A stretch of 18,812 nucleotides of DNA from Anaerolinea thermophila (lineage in GTDB: Bacteria > Chloroflexota > Anaerolineae > Anaerolineales > Villigracilaceae). The notes beneath the pieces were generated by a model. It searched no databases. It was not told the origin of the DNA and saw only the letters and a list, made by a program, of their open reading frames with translations. Made by a program: the position numbers and the translations under genes. The DNA lies in the NCBI GenBank assembly GCA_020722305.1, contig DYLB01000017.1, forward strand, positions 1-18,812. The letters run 5' to 3'. Below, one piece after another: positions 1 through 6,791 of this stretch (positions are counted from its first letter, which is position 1; every line of letters starts with the position of its first letter).

Positions 1-13
1 ACCTTTGGATTTG

Positions 14-1171
14 TCAGTTTTCTCCCCACAGCCCATACCCCGCCCTGCGCCGTTCCTCCCGCCGCCGATGCTGCTCGTGGATCTCGGCTACGTGGACGAC
101 TTTCTCAGCAATGGCCGCCTCCAGCCACAGACGGCCGTTCTCCGCCGTGGCGAGACTGCCCGCCCCGTAGGCGCCGGTCTGGCTGTCGTCGTCCCAGGGC
201 GGGTTGGCGATCAGCGAGCCGCCCTCGACCCAGTCCATGTAGTAGTTGGGCGTGGCGACGAAGTCAGTCTCGTCCACCACCTTCGACATGTCCACCAGGT
301 CGGGGCGCAAGTGCAACATCAGGGATGTTTCCAGTTCCCCGGCGTGGCCCATGCCGCCAATTTTTGAACGGCGATACTTTTCGAGCGCAGCGACGCCGTC
401 TGGGCCGGAGAGATACAGCCAGGCGGTGGCGGCAAAGATGCGGCGGTGACGCTCCCCGGCGTATTTGACCACCGTCGTGAAGAACGAACAGTTGCCGCCG
501 TGCCCGCTCATCAGGTAAAAACGGTCGAAGCCGCGCGCCACGAGGGAGTCAATAACCGCCCCGTAGAAATCCTCGAAAGCCCGTCCCCCGGCGTTGAGCG
601 TCCCGGCGAAGGCCTGGCGGTGGGTGCTGACCCCGTAGGGCATGACCGGCAAGGTCACAGCCTGGTCAGGGACCGCTTCCACAGTACCTTTGGCGATGGC
701 TTCGATGATGAGCGTGTCCACGTTGAGGGGCAGATGGAAGCCGTGTTGTTCGGTGTGGCCCACCGGAATCAGTACCACGTGCGAGGTACCAGGTTCCACG
801 TTCCGAGTTCCAGGTTTCAAGCCTGGCGTGGAACATGGAGCTTGAAACCTGGAACGTATCTGACTAGCCCCAAGCCCCAATTCGATACCCTGCGGCGTCA
901 GGGCATAGACACGCGTGAAGCCGTCGTCCCGCAGACTATCCAGCAGGTTGCCGACGAAGGCCCCCAGCACCGGGGCGGGGACTTCCACGTCGCTGCCGTG
1001 CCAGCCGTAGGGGATGGACGGGAGAATGCCGAGGCGTTGCGGATTGCCCAGTTGCGCGGCGACCCGCTCAGGGTCAGGGAGAGAACCGAGCGGGAGGACG
1101 AGGGGAACATCGCGAGGAAGTTTGGCAACATCAGGCCAGGTTAGGTCGTCGTAGTAGAAAATGTCGGTCAT
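14..1171 (-). CDS. Creatininase/MftE-family amidohydrolase with an extra N-terminal unit
   Basis: Metal-dependent amidohydrolase-like protein of 385 aa; the substrate cannot be told. Family signatures in the C-terminal part: HTEQHGFHLPL (139-149, metal ligands E141 and H143, with D152 following), SGHGGN (222-227) and HAGELETS (276-283). The family is usually about 240-270 aa, so this one is long. Residues 9-95 look like a second, degenerate creatininase unit: DDLTWPDVAKLPRDVPLVLPLGS resembles a family N-terminus in pieces, but the EQHG motif is replaced by PDPER. Residues about 104-130 are encoded by a palindromic repeat. I chose the ATG at 1171 because GAGG lies about 6 nt upstream and the homologous fragment at 2852-3030 begins with the same residues; an ATG at 1267 is also open but adds nothing conserved. 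The gene lies downstream of the toxin-antitoxin-like island on the same strand. Family assignment is firm, function open. Confidence 0.85.
   Translation of the reverse strand: MTDIFYYDDLTWPDVAKLPRDVPLVLPLGSLPDPERVAAQLGNPQRLGILPSIPYGWHGSDVEVPAPVLGAFVGNLLDSLRDDGFTRVYALTPQGIELGLGASQIRSRFQAPCSTPGLKPGTRNVEPGTSHVVLIPVGHTEQHGFHLPLNVDTLIIEAIAKGTVEAVPDQAVTLPVMPYGVSTHRQAFAGTLNAGGRAFEDFYGAVIDSLVARGFDRFYLMSGHGGNCSFFTTVVKYAGERHRRIFAATAWLYLSGPDGVAALEKYRRSKIGGMGHAGELETSLMLHLRPDLVDMSKVVDETDFVATPNYYMDWVEGGSLIANPPWDDDSQTGAYGAGSLATAENGRLWLEAAIAEKVVHVAEIHEQHRRREERRRAGYGLWGEN
789..855. repeat. Palindromic repeat inserted in the creatininase reading frame
   Basis: A perfect 16-bp inverted repeat: GTTCCAGGTTTCAAGC at 807-822 and its complement at 840-855, with a 17-nt loop. 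It is preceded by the related direct copy CCAGGTTCCA at 789-798. It encodes about 25 low-complexity residues (Pro, Gly, Thr, Arg) just before the metal-binding motif and keeps the frame open. It resembles dispersed intergenic repeats rather than protein-coding sequence. Confidence 0.75.
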
Positions 1172-1215
1172 GGTAAGCCTCGATTCTTTGGCACACATAA
1201 TTTTAAGAAATTCAA

Positions 1216-1234
1216 GGAGCGTTGTGGACGCTCC
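1216..1234 (-). terminator. Possible terminator between the DUF2442 gene and the creatininase gene
   Basis: GGAGCGT and ACGCTCC form a 7-bp stem with a 5-nt loop. Read on the minus strand it is followed by the AT-rich run TTGAATTTCTTAAAATTA. It lies 77 nt beyond the DUF2442 stop and 45 nt before the creatininase start, so it could separate the two transcripts. There is no uninterrupted T-tract. Confidence 0.4.
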
Positions 1235-1310
1235 CTGGGGTGTTAATGGCGGCCAGCCTGTTTCCATCCAACCATCGGCTGGTGGGGCTAACCACGGGCT
1301 TTAGTGATCG

Positions 1311-1577
1311 TTAAGCCTGTCCGTGTTTCTCCAACCAACGTTTGAAGGACTCTGGATGTTCCGTTGACCGTTTGCCAAGCAACAGACCTTCAACGCCAAT
1401 GTCTTCGTCGAGGTCAGGCCAGGTTAAACCGTAACCCGCGCCTGAAATTTGGACATTGGCGCGTTCGGCGGGAGTCCCATGCGCTAGGCGCGGATACTAA
1501 CCAATGGGAACAGAAACCGTGCGACCGTCTTCGAGGTCAACGGAGAGGGTATCCTCTGTTACTGTTACTTTGTTCAC
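1311..1577 (-). pseudogene. DUF2442 protein interrupted by an amber codon
   Basis: Read from GTG at 1577, the frame gives VNKVTVTEDTLSVDLEDGRT, then VSVPIG, then TAG (1497-1499). It continues in the same frame with YPRLAHGTPAERANV, SGAGYGLTWPDLDEDIGVEG and SFKRWLEKHGQA, ending in TAA. These are the hallmark blocks of DUF2442, a small family often adjacent to DUF4160 in putative toxin-antitoxin pairs. The family normally has Trp just before YPRL, so TAG looks like a single-base change from TGG at codon 27 of 88. The rest of the frame is intact, so this is either a recent nonsense mutation, a base-call error or a suppressed stop. The start is 1 nt after the DUF4160 stop, the usual coupled order. 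Confidence 0.7.
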
Positions 1578-1578
1578 C

Positions 1579-1737
1579 CTAGGCAGGGCGAATGTGACCA
1601 CGGCAGAAAGCGTCCCATTCATTTCTCAAGATCTCCGAATTTTCAGTCATAATCCGTTCAACGTCGCGCAGTTCTTTTCGACTGTAACCATGATTCTCTG
1701 CCAGCGCGATGGGGTCGAGCCAGAACTTGGCGCTCAT
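1579..1737 (-). pseudogene. DUF4160 remnant, N-terminal half missing
   Basis: The 52-codon frame reads MSAKFWLDPIALAENHGYSR, then KELRDVERIMTENSEILRNE, then WDAFCRGHIRPA. This matches the C-terminal half of DUF4160, which typically has AKFWLDP followed by an arginine- and glutamate-rich helix. The family is about 80 aa and begins with a strand rich in Tyr/Phe and an HxH block. Here the frame upstream of RGDMSAKFWL has no such block and meets a stop at 1786-1788. The first half has therefore been lost, or replaced by the DNA just after the DUF2283 gene. It sits 1 nt before the DUF2442 frame, so both are remains of one two-gene module. Confidence 0.65.
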
Positions 1738-1802
1738 GTCGCCGCGAGAAGGCCCCGATAATGATCCCCCTGTTGACCGAATTGGTTATAAAAAAGAACG
1801 GC

Positions 1803-2165
1803 CTATGCGGGCTGCGGCAAATGGAGCAAGGTGATCGGTATGGCTTCCGAAAAGGACGGCGTAAATGTGGAAAGAGACAAAATCTCCTTCACAGGCGATT
1901 TCCCGATAATTTCCATCACAATCTCACGCGTTTCATCGGATAGCTTTGCCAACCCTGTCAACGGGAAACTGCGCGGTCCAAAATCCGCTTTTTGGATAAG
2001 GATCGAGTAGTTTAGGAAGGTCAGACCGACAACCTGGCGGCTTTCCTTGTCAAGTCGCAGAAGGATGTGATCGTTCAATTCGATCCCCGTCGCTTTGACG
2101 TTGGGAAGGAAGGAAACGTACAGCGTGTCGCTGGTTTCATCGTAATTGGTCACAGGTGAATTCAT
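1803..2165 (-). CDS. DUF2283 domain protein, putative antitoxin-like partner
   Basis: 120 aa. Residues 6-60 fit DUF2283: NYDETSDTLYVSF, then an acidic-to-hydrophobic strand ELNDHILLRLD and the VVGLTFLNYS block. The C-terminal half (about residues 60-120) is not recognised. The start is 4 nt after the stop of the gene upstream (2170), which implies co-translation. In many genomes DUF2283 proteins sit beside small nuclease-like or BrnT/PBECR-type proteins, so an antitoxin role is plausible, but nothing here proves it. It appears intact, unlike the two frames downstream. Domain call firm, role inferred. Confidence 0.7.
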   Translation of the reverse strand: MNSPVTNYDETSDTLYVSFLPNVKATGIELNDHILLRLDKESRQVVGLTFLNYSILIQKADFGPRSFPLTGLAKLSDETREIVMEIIGKSPVKEILSLSTFTPSFSEAIPITLLHLPQPA

Positions 2166-2169
2166 GGGA

Positions 2170-2499
2170 TTACCCTATTTCTTTCTGGTAAGCAGTGACA
2201 ATAAAATTGTTTGATTCTATTTCGCCTACTCGGCGTTCGTGAAGCCTGAACAGAACGATGACAACAATGTGAGTATTATTTGCGGGCAGGTTATTGAACT
2301 CCATTGAATACCTATATTTCTGCGGATTCAGCGGGTCTTGTCTACGAGCGCCTGCTCTGACAGTTTCTTTCAATTCTTCCTCATATCCTGCCATTTCGGG
2401 ATGGTTGATCGGGTCAATGATGTGCTCCCATCGCTCCTGGGACAGGTAAATCCTATTGCCGAAACGATCTTGTACAGTCCAGCGGACGGGAGGTGTCAT
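2170..2499 (-). CDS. Small PBECR-like putative nuclease, toxin-like
   Basis: 109 aa, no signal peptide or membrane segment. The pattern DRFGNRIYLSQERWEHI, then HPEMAGYEEELKETVRAG, then RRQDPLNPQKYRYSMEF, then THIVVIVLF and FIVTAYQKEIG resembles the PBECR group (phage barnase/EndoU/colicin E5-D/RelE-like nuclease fold). These proteins have a helix ending in HPE(M), a basic RRQDP stretch, and a final strand ending in TAY. Catalytic residues cannot be fixed from the sequence alone. It is the first gene of a two-gene unit with the DUF2283 gene 4 nt downstream. No Shine-Dalgarno is visible; TAAAAT at 2506-2511 lies 6 nt upstream of the ATG, so the message could be leaderless. It could also be an uncharacterised non-nuclease family. 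Confidence 0.55.
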   Translation of the reverse strand: MTPPVRWTVQDRFGNRIYLSQERWEHIIDPINHPEMAGYEEELKETVRAGARRQDPLNPQKYRYSMEFNNLPANNTHIVVIVLFRLHERRVGEIESNNFIVTAYQKEIG

Positions 2500-2851
2500 G
2501 GATGAATTTTACCCCGATTTTGGGACGTGGATAGCCAATCCTGCCGCGCCAGCATCCGAAGAACTTTGTACTTTGTACGATTGGCACGGGTGATTCCATC
2601 CTCGTGCGGATCCCATCGCCGCGCGGACGCGAATCGAAACCTTGTGTTGAGCCTGTCGAAACAGGGAAACCATCCAGCCGCGCGGTGTGCTGGTCGGCGA
2701 GAGCGCAAGACTGGCAGAAAATCCTGTCCGAGGGGCGGAATCTATGCTGACGCCCCGCGACGGACGTAAACGTCCGTTCTGTTCCTGCAAACGCCTCCGA
2801 CGTGACGGCGCGCCATATTCGTTTATTCGTTTTTCATTCGTGGATGGTCCT
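2500..2851. other. Repeat-rich non-coding stretch
   Basis: No convincing gene. On the minus strand a frame stays open from the creatininase fragment through this stretch to 2509, but its translation is arginine-rich and unlike any family. Visible pieces are a tandem TTTGTAC (within 2563-2578), a copy of the TGAGCCTRTCGAA repeat (2641-2663), a 7-bp palindrome CGGACGT-AA-ACGTCCG near 2760-2780, and ATTCGTTTATTCGTTTTTCA near 2817-2836. It looks like an accumulation of dispersed repeats. Confidence 0.5.
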
Positions 2852-3030
2852 CTGCCGCGCCAGCCGTAGGGGATGGACGGGAGAATGCCGAGGCGTTGCG
2901 GATCCCCCAGTTGCGCGGCGACCCGCTCAGGGTCAGGGAAAGAACCGAACGGGAGGACGAAGGGAACATCGCGAGAAAGTTCGGCAACATCAGGCCAGGT
3001 TAGGTCGTCGTAGTGGAAAATGTCGGTCAT
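2852..3030 (-). pseudogene. Partial duplicate of the creatininase 5' end
   Basis: It aligns without gaps to 993-1171 (offset 1859) with 9 mismatches in 179 positions. It encodes MTDIFHYDDLTWPDVAELSR and continues to SIPYGWRG, then runs into unrelated DNA, so about 85% of the gene is missing. Homology stops exactly at the start codon: the GAGG Shine-Dalgarno of the full gene is replaced by repeat DNA. Of the 9 differences, 8 change an amino acid (Y/H, K/E, P/S, three L/F, N/D, H/R), the pattern expected when one copy is not under selection. Confidence 0.85.
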
Positions 3031-3036
3031 AGATTG

Positions 3037-3052
3037 GCGAAGATTAGCGGAT
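3037..3052 (+). repeat. Short dispersed repeat, copy 1
   Basis: GCGAAGATTAGCGGAT. An inverted copy with one mismatch lies at 5050-5065, on the other side of the S9 peptidase gene. It begins 7 nt after the truncated creatininase copy. Confidence 0.6.
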
Positions 3053-3083
3053 TCTGGACTTGTTTGCTTCGTGTTTAGAAAAT

Positions 3084-3111
3084 ATCCGCGTCCATCCGTG
3101 TCATCCGTGTC
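3084..3111. repeat. Tandem 9-bp repeat after the S9 peptidase gene
   Basis: ATCCGCGTCC is followed by two copies of ATCCGTGTC, ending 5 nt before the peptidase stop codon. On the opposite strand this reads GACACGGAT repeated, the same word as in the 6892-6918 array. Confidence 0.6.
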
Positions 3112-3116
3112 CCGAA

Positions 3117-5021
3117 TTACTCCTCCTCCCCCACCAACGGCAACTCAATCCTCGGCGGACTTGGCACCGACGGCGGCATCAGGTACCAATCCAAAAAGCG
3201 CTCGATACGCGTATATACATCCAGCACATTCTTGCGCTGGAGAAAACCGTGCGGTTCACCGGCGTAGGTCTTGTATTCGAAGGTCTTGCCTGCCCGGCGC
3301 AGGGCCTCGACCCACATCTCGGACGCTTCCGGCGGGACGACGTCGTCGGCCAGGCCGTGCAGCACCAGCACCGGCTTGCGGATGGCTTCGACCTCGAAGA
3401 TCGGCGAACCCTTGAGGAACACCTCCCGGTTGCGGCCGGGGCTGCCGAGCATCATCTCGGTGTACAGGCGCAGGTCCCGGTTGCAGAGCGCCCAGGAGTT
3501 TTCGAGATGGGCGTCGCCGTACTTCGACACGCCGCAGGCGAAGAGATAATCGGGGTCACGCGACAGACACAGGGCGGTCATGTAGCCGCCGTAACTGCCG
3601 CCCATGATGGCAATACGTTTGGGGTCAATCCAGTCCAGGCTGCGCAGGTAGCGGGCGGCGTAGAGCACATCCTGGACGTCGGCCCCGCCCCAGTCGTTGT
3701 AGTTGGCCTGCTCGAAGGCCACGCCGTAGCCGGTGGAGCCGCGGTAATCGGGGGCAATAAAAGTGTAGCCTTTGGCCACGAAATACTGGGCCAGGATGTC
3801 CCACTCGAAGGCGTATTGGCCCGACGGCCCGCCGTGCGGGTAGACGATGGCCGCCCCGTTGGGTTTGGCAGGCTTGAGCAGCAGGGCCTGGATGGGGGTT
3901 CCGTCGAAGGAGGGATAGATGACCGCTTCCGGGCGGACGAGTTTACCGCGCAGGGCGGGCGGGTTCGAGAAGGTCAGTTGGGTCATTTCACCGCCCTCGA
4001 CCCGGACCCGGTAAATGTCCGGCGGTTGGACGGGATTCTCATACTCGACGGTCAATTCCGTGCCGTCCGGCAGCCAGTTGGGGCGCGAGAAGAAGCCCTC
4101 GCCCCGGACGAGGTCGCGCAGGCCGCCGCTGGCAATGTCGATAACAGCCAGGTCGAACTTCCCGCCCCGGTTAATGGTGCAGGCCAGTTGCGAGCCGTCC
4201 GGTGACCAGGCCAGGTCTGAGATGTCGTTTTCGAGCGCGGTCAGTTGGCGCAAGCCGGAGCCATCCGCGTTGACCAGCCAGGCCTGGTTCCAGCCGCCGC
4301 GCTGCGAGAGGAAGGCTATTTGTTTGCTATCCGGCGAGAAGCGGGCGAACCAGTCTTTCTGCTTCGGCGCGCCGCTCAAAATGCGGATTTCGCCGCTGGC
4401 GAGATCCACCAGCCGCAGGTCCCAGCGGTTAGGGTCGCCATTCGGACGAAAGACCACCACCACCGACCTGCCGTCCGGGGCGGGATGGGCATCCCGCACG
4501 TCCCCGTCCAGCGTGGCCAGCGGGCGCGGCCAGGAGCCGTCCCGGTCGGTCAGCAACAGTTGAACGGCCTCCCCGGCCCGGTCCACGTAAACCAACAGGC
4601 CGCGGCTGTCGGGCATCCAGGCCGCCACCGAAGCGCCCTCGGCAAAGTCGCTGACCTTCTTTGGCAGGCCGCCGTCGGCGCGGGCGACGTGGGCATGGCC
4701 GCCCAGGGTGAAGGCCAGCCAGCGGCCGTCTGGCGACCATTGCGGGACTTCGTCGTCCCAGTAGGCCACCAGGCCGCGGTTCATGGAGATGCGCTGCGGC
4801 CAGCCGCCGCCGGAGGGCATGACGTACACGTCCGACAGGTCGTTGCGGTCCCAGATGAAGGCGATCTGCTGTCCATCCGGCGAGAGCCTGTGGTTGCGGA
4901 CGCGATTGACGCCCACCAGCAGTTCCAGGCTCCAGCCTTCGGGCGGCTTCAAGTCCGGCCGCGGGATGGACGGCCAGCCGTTGCGTTCATATTTTTCTTC
5001 GATTTTGATCCCGCTGGGCAT
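3117..5021 (-). CDS. S9 family serine peptidase (prolyl oligopeptidase/acylaminoacyl type)
   Basis: 634 aa. Residues about 35-350 form a TolB/WD40-like beta-propeller with repeated SPDG turns (47-50, 96-99, 273-276). Residues about 370-615 are the alpha/beta-hydrolase domain. Catalytic triad visible: S476 in GGSYGGY, D559 in HGLADDVVP, H591 in GEPHGF; HGGPSGQY (396-403) is the oxyanion region. The family cleaves short peptides or acyl-amino-acids at the serine. There is no signal peptide, so it should be cytoplasmic. The start is well supported by AGGAGG at 5027-5032, 5 nt upstream of the ATG. It is a single-gene unit with inverted repeat copies on both sides. Exact specificity (dipeptidyl or acylaminoacyl) cannot be assigned. 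Confidence 0.93.
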   Translation of the reverse strand: MPSGIKIEEKYERNGWPSIPRPDLKPPEGWSLELLVGVNRVRNHRLSPDGQQIAFIWDRNDLSDVYVMPSGGGWPQRISMNRGLVAYWDDEVPQWSPDGRWLAFTLGGHAHVARADGGLPKKVSDFAEGASVAAWMPDSRGLLVYVDRAGEAVQLLLTDRDGSWPRPLATLDGDVRDAHPAPDGRSVVVVFRPNGDPNRWDLRLVDLASGEIRILSGAPKQKDWFARFSPDSKQIAFLSQRGGWNQAWLVNADGSGLRQLTALENDISDLAWSPDGSQLACTINRGGKFDLAVIDIASGGLRDLVRGEGFFSRPNWLPDGTELTVEYENPVQPPDIYRVRVEGGEMTQLTFSNPPALRGKLVRPEAVIYPSFDGTPIQALLLKPAKPNGAAIVYPHGGPSGQYAFEWDILAQYFVAKGYTFIAPDYRGSTGYGVAFEQANYNDWGGADVQDVLYAARYLRSLDWIDPKRIAIMGGSYGGYMTALCLSRDPDYLFACGVSKYGDAHLENSWALCNRDLRLYTEMMLGSPGRNREVFLKGSPIFEVEAIRKPVLVLHGLADDVVPPEASEMWVEALRRAGKTFEYKTYAGEPHGFLQRKNVLDVYTRIERFLDWYLMPPSVPSPPRIELPLVGEEE

Positions 5022-5048
5022 GAGTTCCTCCTGAAAAAAGCCATTTTT

Positions 5049-5140
5049 TATCCACTAATCTTCGCGAATTTCCGCTAAATTTGGAAGACTTTTGGATAAT
5101 TGAATTTGATTCGCGACGATTAGCGTAGAGTAGCGGATAA
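5049..5140. repeat. Inverted pair of dispersed repeats upstream of the S9 gene
   Basis: ATCCACTAATCTTCGCGAAT (5050-5069) faces an inverted, diverged copy at 5109-5139 that starts ATTCGCGACGATTAGCG and ends TAGCGGATA. The arms are about 40 nt apart and could form an imperfect hairpin or cruciform. The left arm is also the inverse of the copy at 3037-3052. Confidence 0.55.
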
Positions 5141-5315
5141 TCTCTTTTTCTGAAAGACTTCCGAAGTCTGTTTTTCTTCTGCCGCGAGTATACGTGAGAT
5201 GTTCGGGCCTGGCAAGCTGGGCGGGTAAGTTTTCCCCGCACTGGGTCATCCAATGCACAGGAAGCCGGCGTATTACAGAATAGCCATTCCACCCAAAAAG
5301 CGTTACACTAAAAAC

Positions 5316-6014
5316 ATGACCCTCCCCCGCCCCTTCGTGCTGATCAACGCCGCCATGACCGCCGACGGCAAACTCGACACCGTCGCCCGGCGCGGGGCGC
5401 AGATCTCGTCTGAGGACGACTGGCAGCGGGTGGACGCCCTGCGGGCCGCCAGCGACGCGATCATCATCGGCGGGCGGACCCTGCTGGACGAGGACCCGCG
5501 CCTGCTGGTCAAATCCGCTGAACGGCGCAATGCCCGGGCGGCGCGTGGGCTGCCGAAGAACCCCGCCAAAGTGGGCATCGTCTCGCTCGCGGACCTGAGG
5601 CCTGAGTCCCGTTTCTTGAGCGCCGGTCCCGCCCGACGCATCCTCTATACCACGCCGCGCACCTCGATCACCCAAACCCGCCGTCTGGAAGAAGCCGGGG
5701 CCGAGGTCTACTTCATGGGCAGCGAACGGGTTGATTTAACCGCCGCCCTCCGTCACCTGCACGAACTCGGCTTCCGCAGGGTGATGGTCGAGGGCGGCGG
5801 GACGCTGATCGCCGAGTTGTTGCGCCTGGGCTTGGCCGACGAATTGCACCTGTACATCGCCCCGCTCATCTTCGGAGGTGCGGATGCGCCCACTTTAGCG
5901 GATGCAGGCGGAATGTCCCGCGACGAAGCGGTGCGGCTGAAACGCCTGGGCCTGGACCTGTTCGACGACGGCGGGATCGTCGTCCGCTATGAAATTATCA
6001 AATCCACAAAATAA
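5316..6014 (+). CDS. Stand-alone RibD C-terminal-type reductase (riboflavin biosynthesis)
   Basis: 232 aa. It has the dihydrofolate-reductase-like fold of the RibD reductase domain: RPFVLINAAMTADGKL (5-20), ASDAIIIGGRTLLDEDPRL (45-63), and the NADPH-site block VMVEGGGTLIAELL. It reduces the ribosylamino group of the pyrimidine intermediate in riboflavin synthesis. The usual bacterial RibD carries an N-terminal deaminase domain, which is absent here, so this is the stand-alone form known from archaea and some bacteria. The start is set by homology; the frame is open back to 5253 without conserved residues. No Shine-Dalgarno is visible, and TACACT (5304-5309) lies 6 nt upstream, compatible with a leaderless message. 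It is 9 nt upstream of GTP cyclohydrolase II, which supports the pathway. Confidence 0.85.
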   Translation: MTLPRPFVLINAAMTADGKLDTVARRGAQISSEDDWQRVDALRAASDAIIIGGRTLLDEDPRLLVKSAERRNARAARGLPKNPAKVGIVSLADLRPESRFLSAGPARRILYTTPRTSITQTRRLEEAGAEVYFMGSERVDLTAALRHLHELGFRRVMVEGGGTLIAELLRLGLADELHLYIAPLIFGGADAPTLADAGGMSRDEAVRLKRLGLDLFDDGGIVVRYEIIKSTK

Positions 6015-6023
6015 AGAGGAAGC

Positions 6024-6782
6024 ATGACTCTCGACCATCTCCCCATCCAGGAACTGCTCGAAGAAAACAAGGATCACAAATGCGAGGGCTACGGCGACGA
6101 CCACATCTGCATCAGAATCGCCGCGATTGCCGAACTGCCCACCCGCTTCGGCGATTTCCAGATTGTGGTCTTCCACAACAAACACGACGACCGGGAACAC
6201 ACCGCCCTGGTGAGGGGCGACGTGACCGACGCCGAAGACGTGCCCGTGCGCCTGCACTCGGAATGCCTGACCGGCGACGTCCTCGGCTCGCTGCGCTGCG
6301 ACTGCCGCGACCAGCTCGAAGCCGCCCTCAAGTCTATCGGCAAGCTGGAGCGGGGCATCCTGCTCTACATGCGCCAAGAGGGGCGCGGCATCGGCCTGGT
6401 CAACAAGATCCGCGCCTACGCCCTGCAGGATTATGGCCTCGACACCGTGGAGGCCAACCTGGCCCTCGGCTTCCGAGACGATGAGCGTGAATACAGCGCC
6501 GCGGCCCACATGCTGCACTCGCTCAAGGTCAAATCTATCCGCCTGATGACCAACAACCCGCGCAAGATCGAAGACCTGATCCGCCTCGGCGTCCGGGTCA
6601 ACGGGCGCATCCCGCACGTGATGGAACCCAACGAGCACAACCAGTTCTACCTGGAGACCAAGGCCAGAAAATCCGGCCACCTGATCGATCTGCGCGGCCG
6701 CCAGCGCCTGTCCGAGCAGCACGATCAGGGGGGCAAGGGCATGAACGTAGCGCAGATCGAAACCATCCAGAAGATGGTTTGA
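6024..6782 (+). CDS. ribA: GTP cyclohydrolase II (monofunctional)
   Basis: 252 aa. It catalyses the first step of riboflavin synthesis, opening GTP to the diaminopyrimidine with release of formate and pyrophosphate. The zinc ligands are C81, C92 and C94 in HSECLTGDVLGSLRCDC. The GTP-binding block RQEGRGIGLVNKIRAYALQD (117-136) includes the tyrosine at 132 equivalent to E. coli Y105, and the catalytic arginine equivalent to R128 is R155 in RDDERE. TNNPRKI (176-182) is also conserved. There is no 3,4-DHBP synthase domain, unlike the fused RibBA enzymes. An N-terminal extension of about 27 residues relative to E. coli is present, and the C-terminus (GGKGMNVAQIETIQKMV) is an unusual tail. GAGGAAG precedes the ATG. 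It forms an operon with the reductase. Confidence 0.93.
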   Translation: MTLDHLPIQELLEENKDHKCEGYGDDHICIRIAAIAELPTRFGDFQIVVFHNKHDDREHTALVRGDVTDAEDVPVRLHSECLTGDVLGSLRCDCRDQLEAALKSIGKLERGILLYMRQEGRGIGLVNKIRAYALQDYGLDTVEANLALGFRDDEREYSAAAHMLHSLKVKSIRLMTNNPRKIEDLIRLGVRVNGRIPHVMEPNEHNQFYLETKARKSGHLIDLRGRQRLSEQHDQGGKGMNVAQIETIQKMV

Positions 6783-6791
6783 TTTCGGAGT

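Noticed and set aside
2509..3030. 173-codon frame continuing from the creatininase fragment
   Set aside because: Only the first 60 residues are homologous; the rest is translated repeat DNA, so I call a pseudogene fragment instead of a fused gene.
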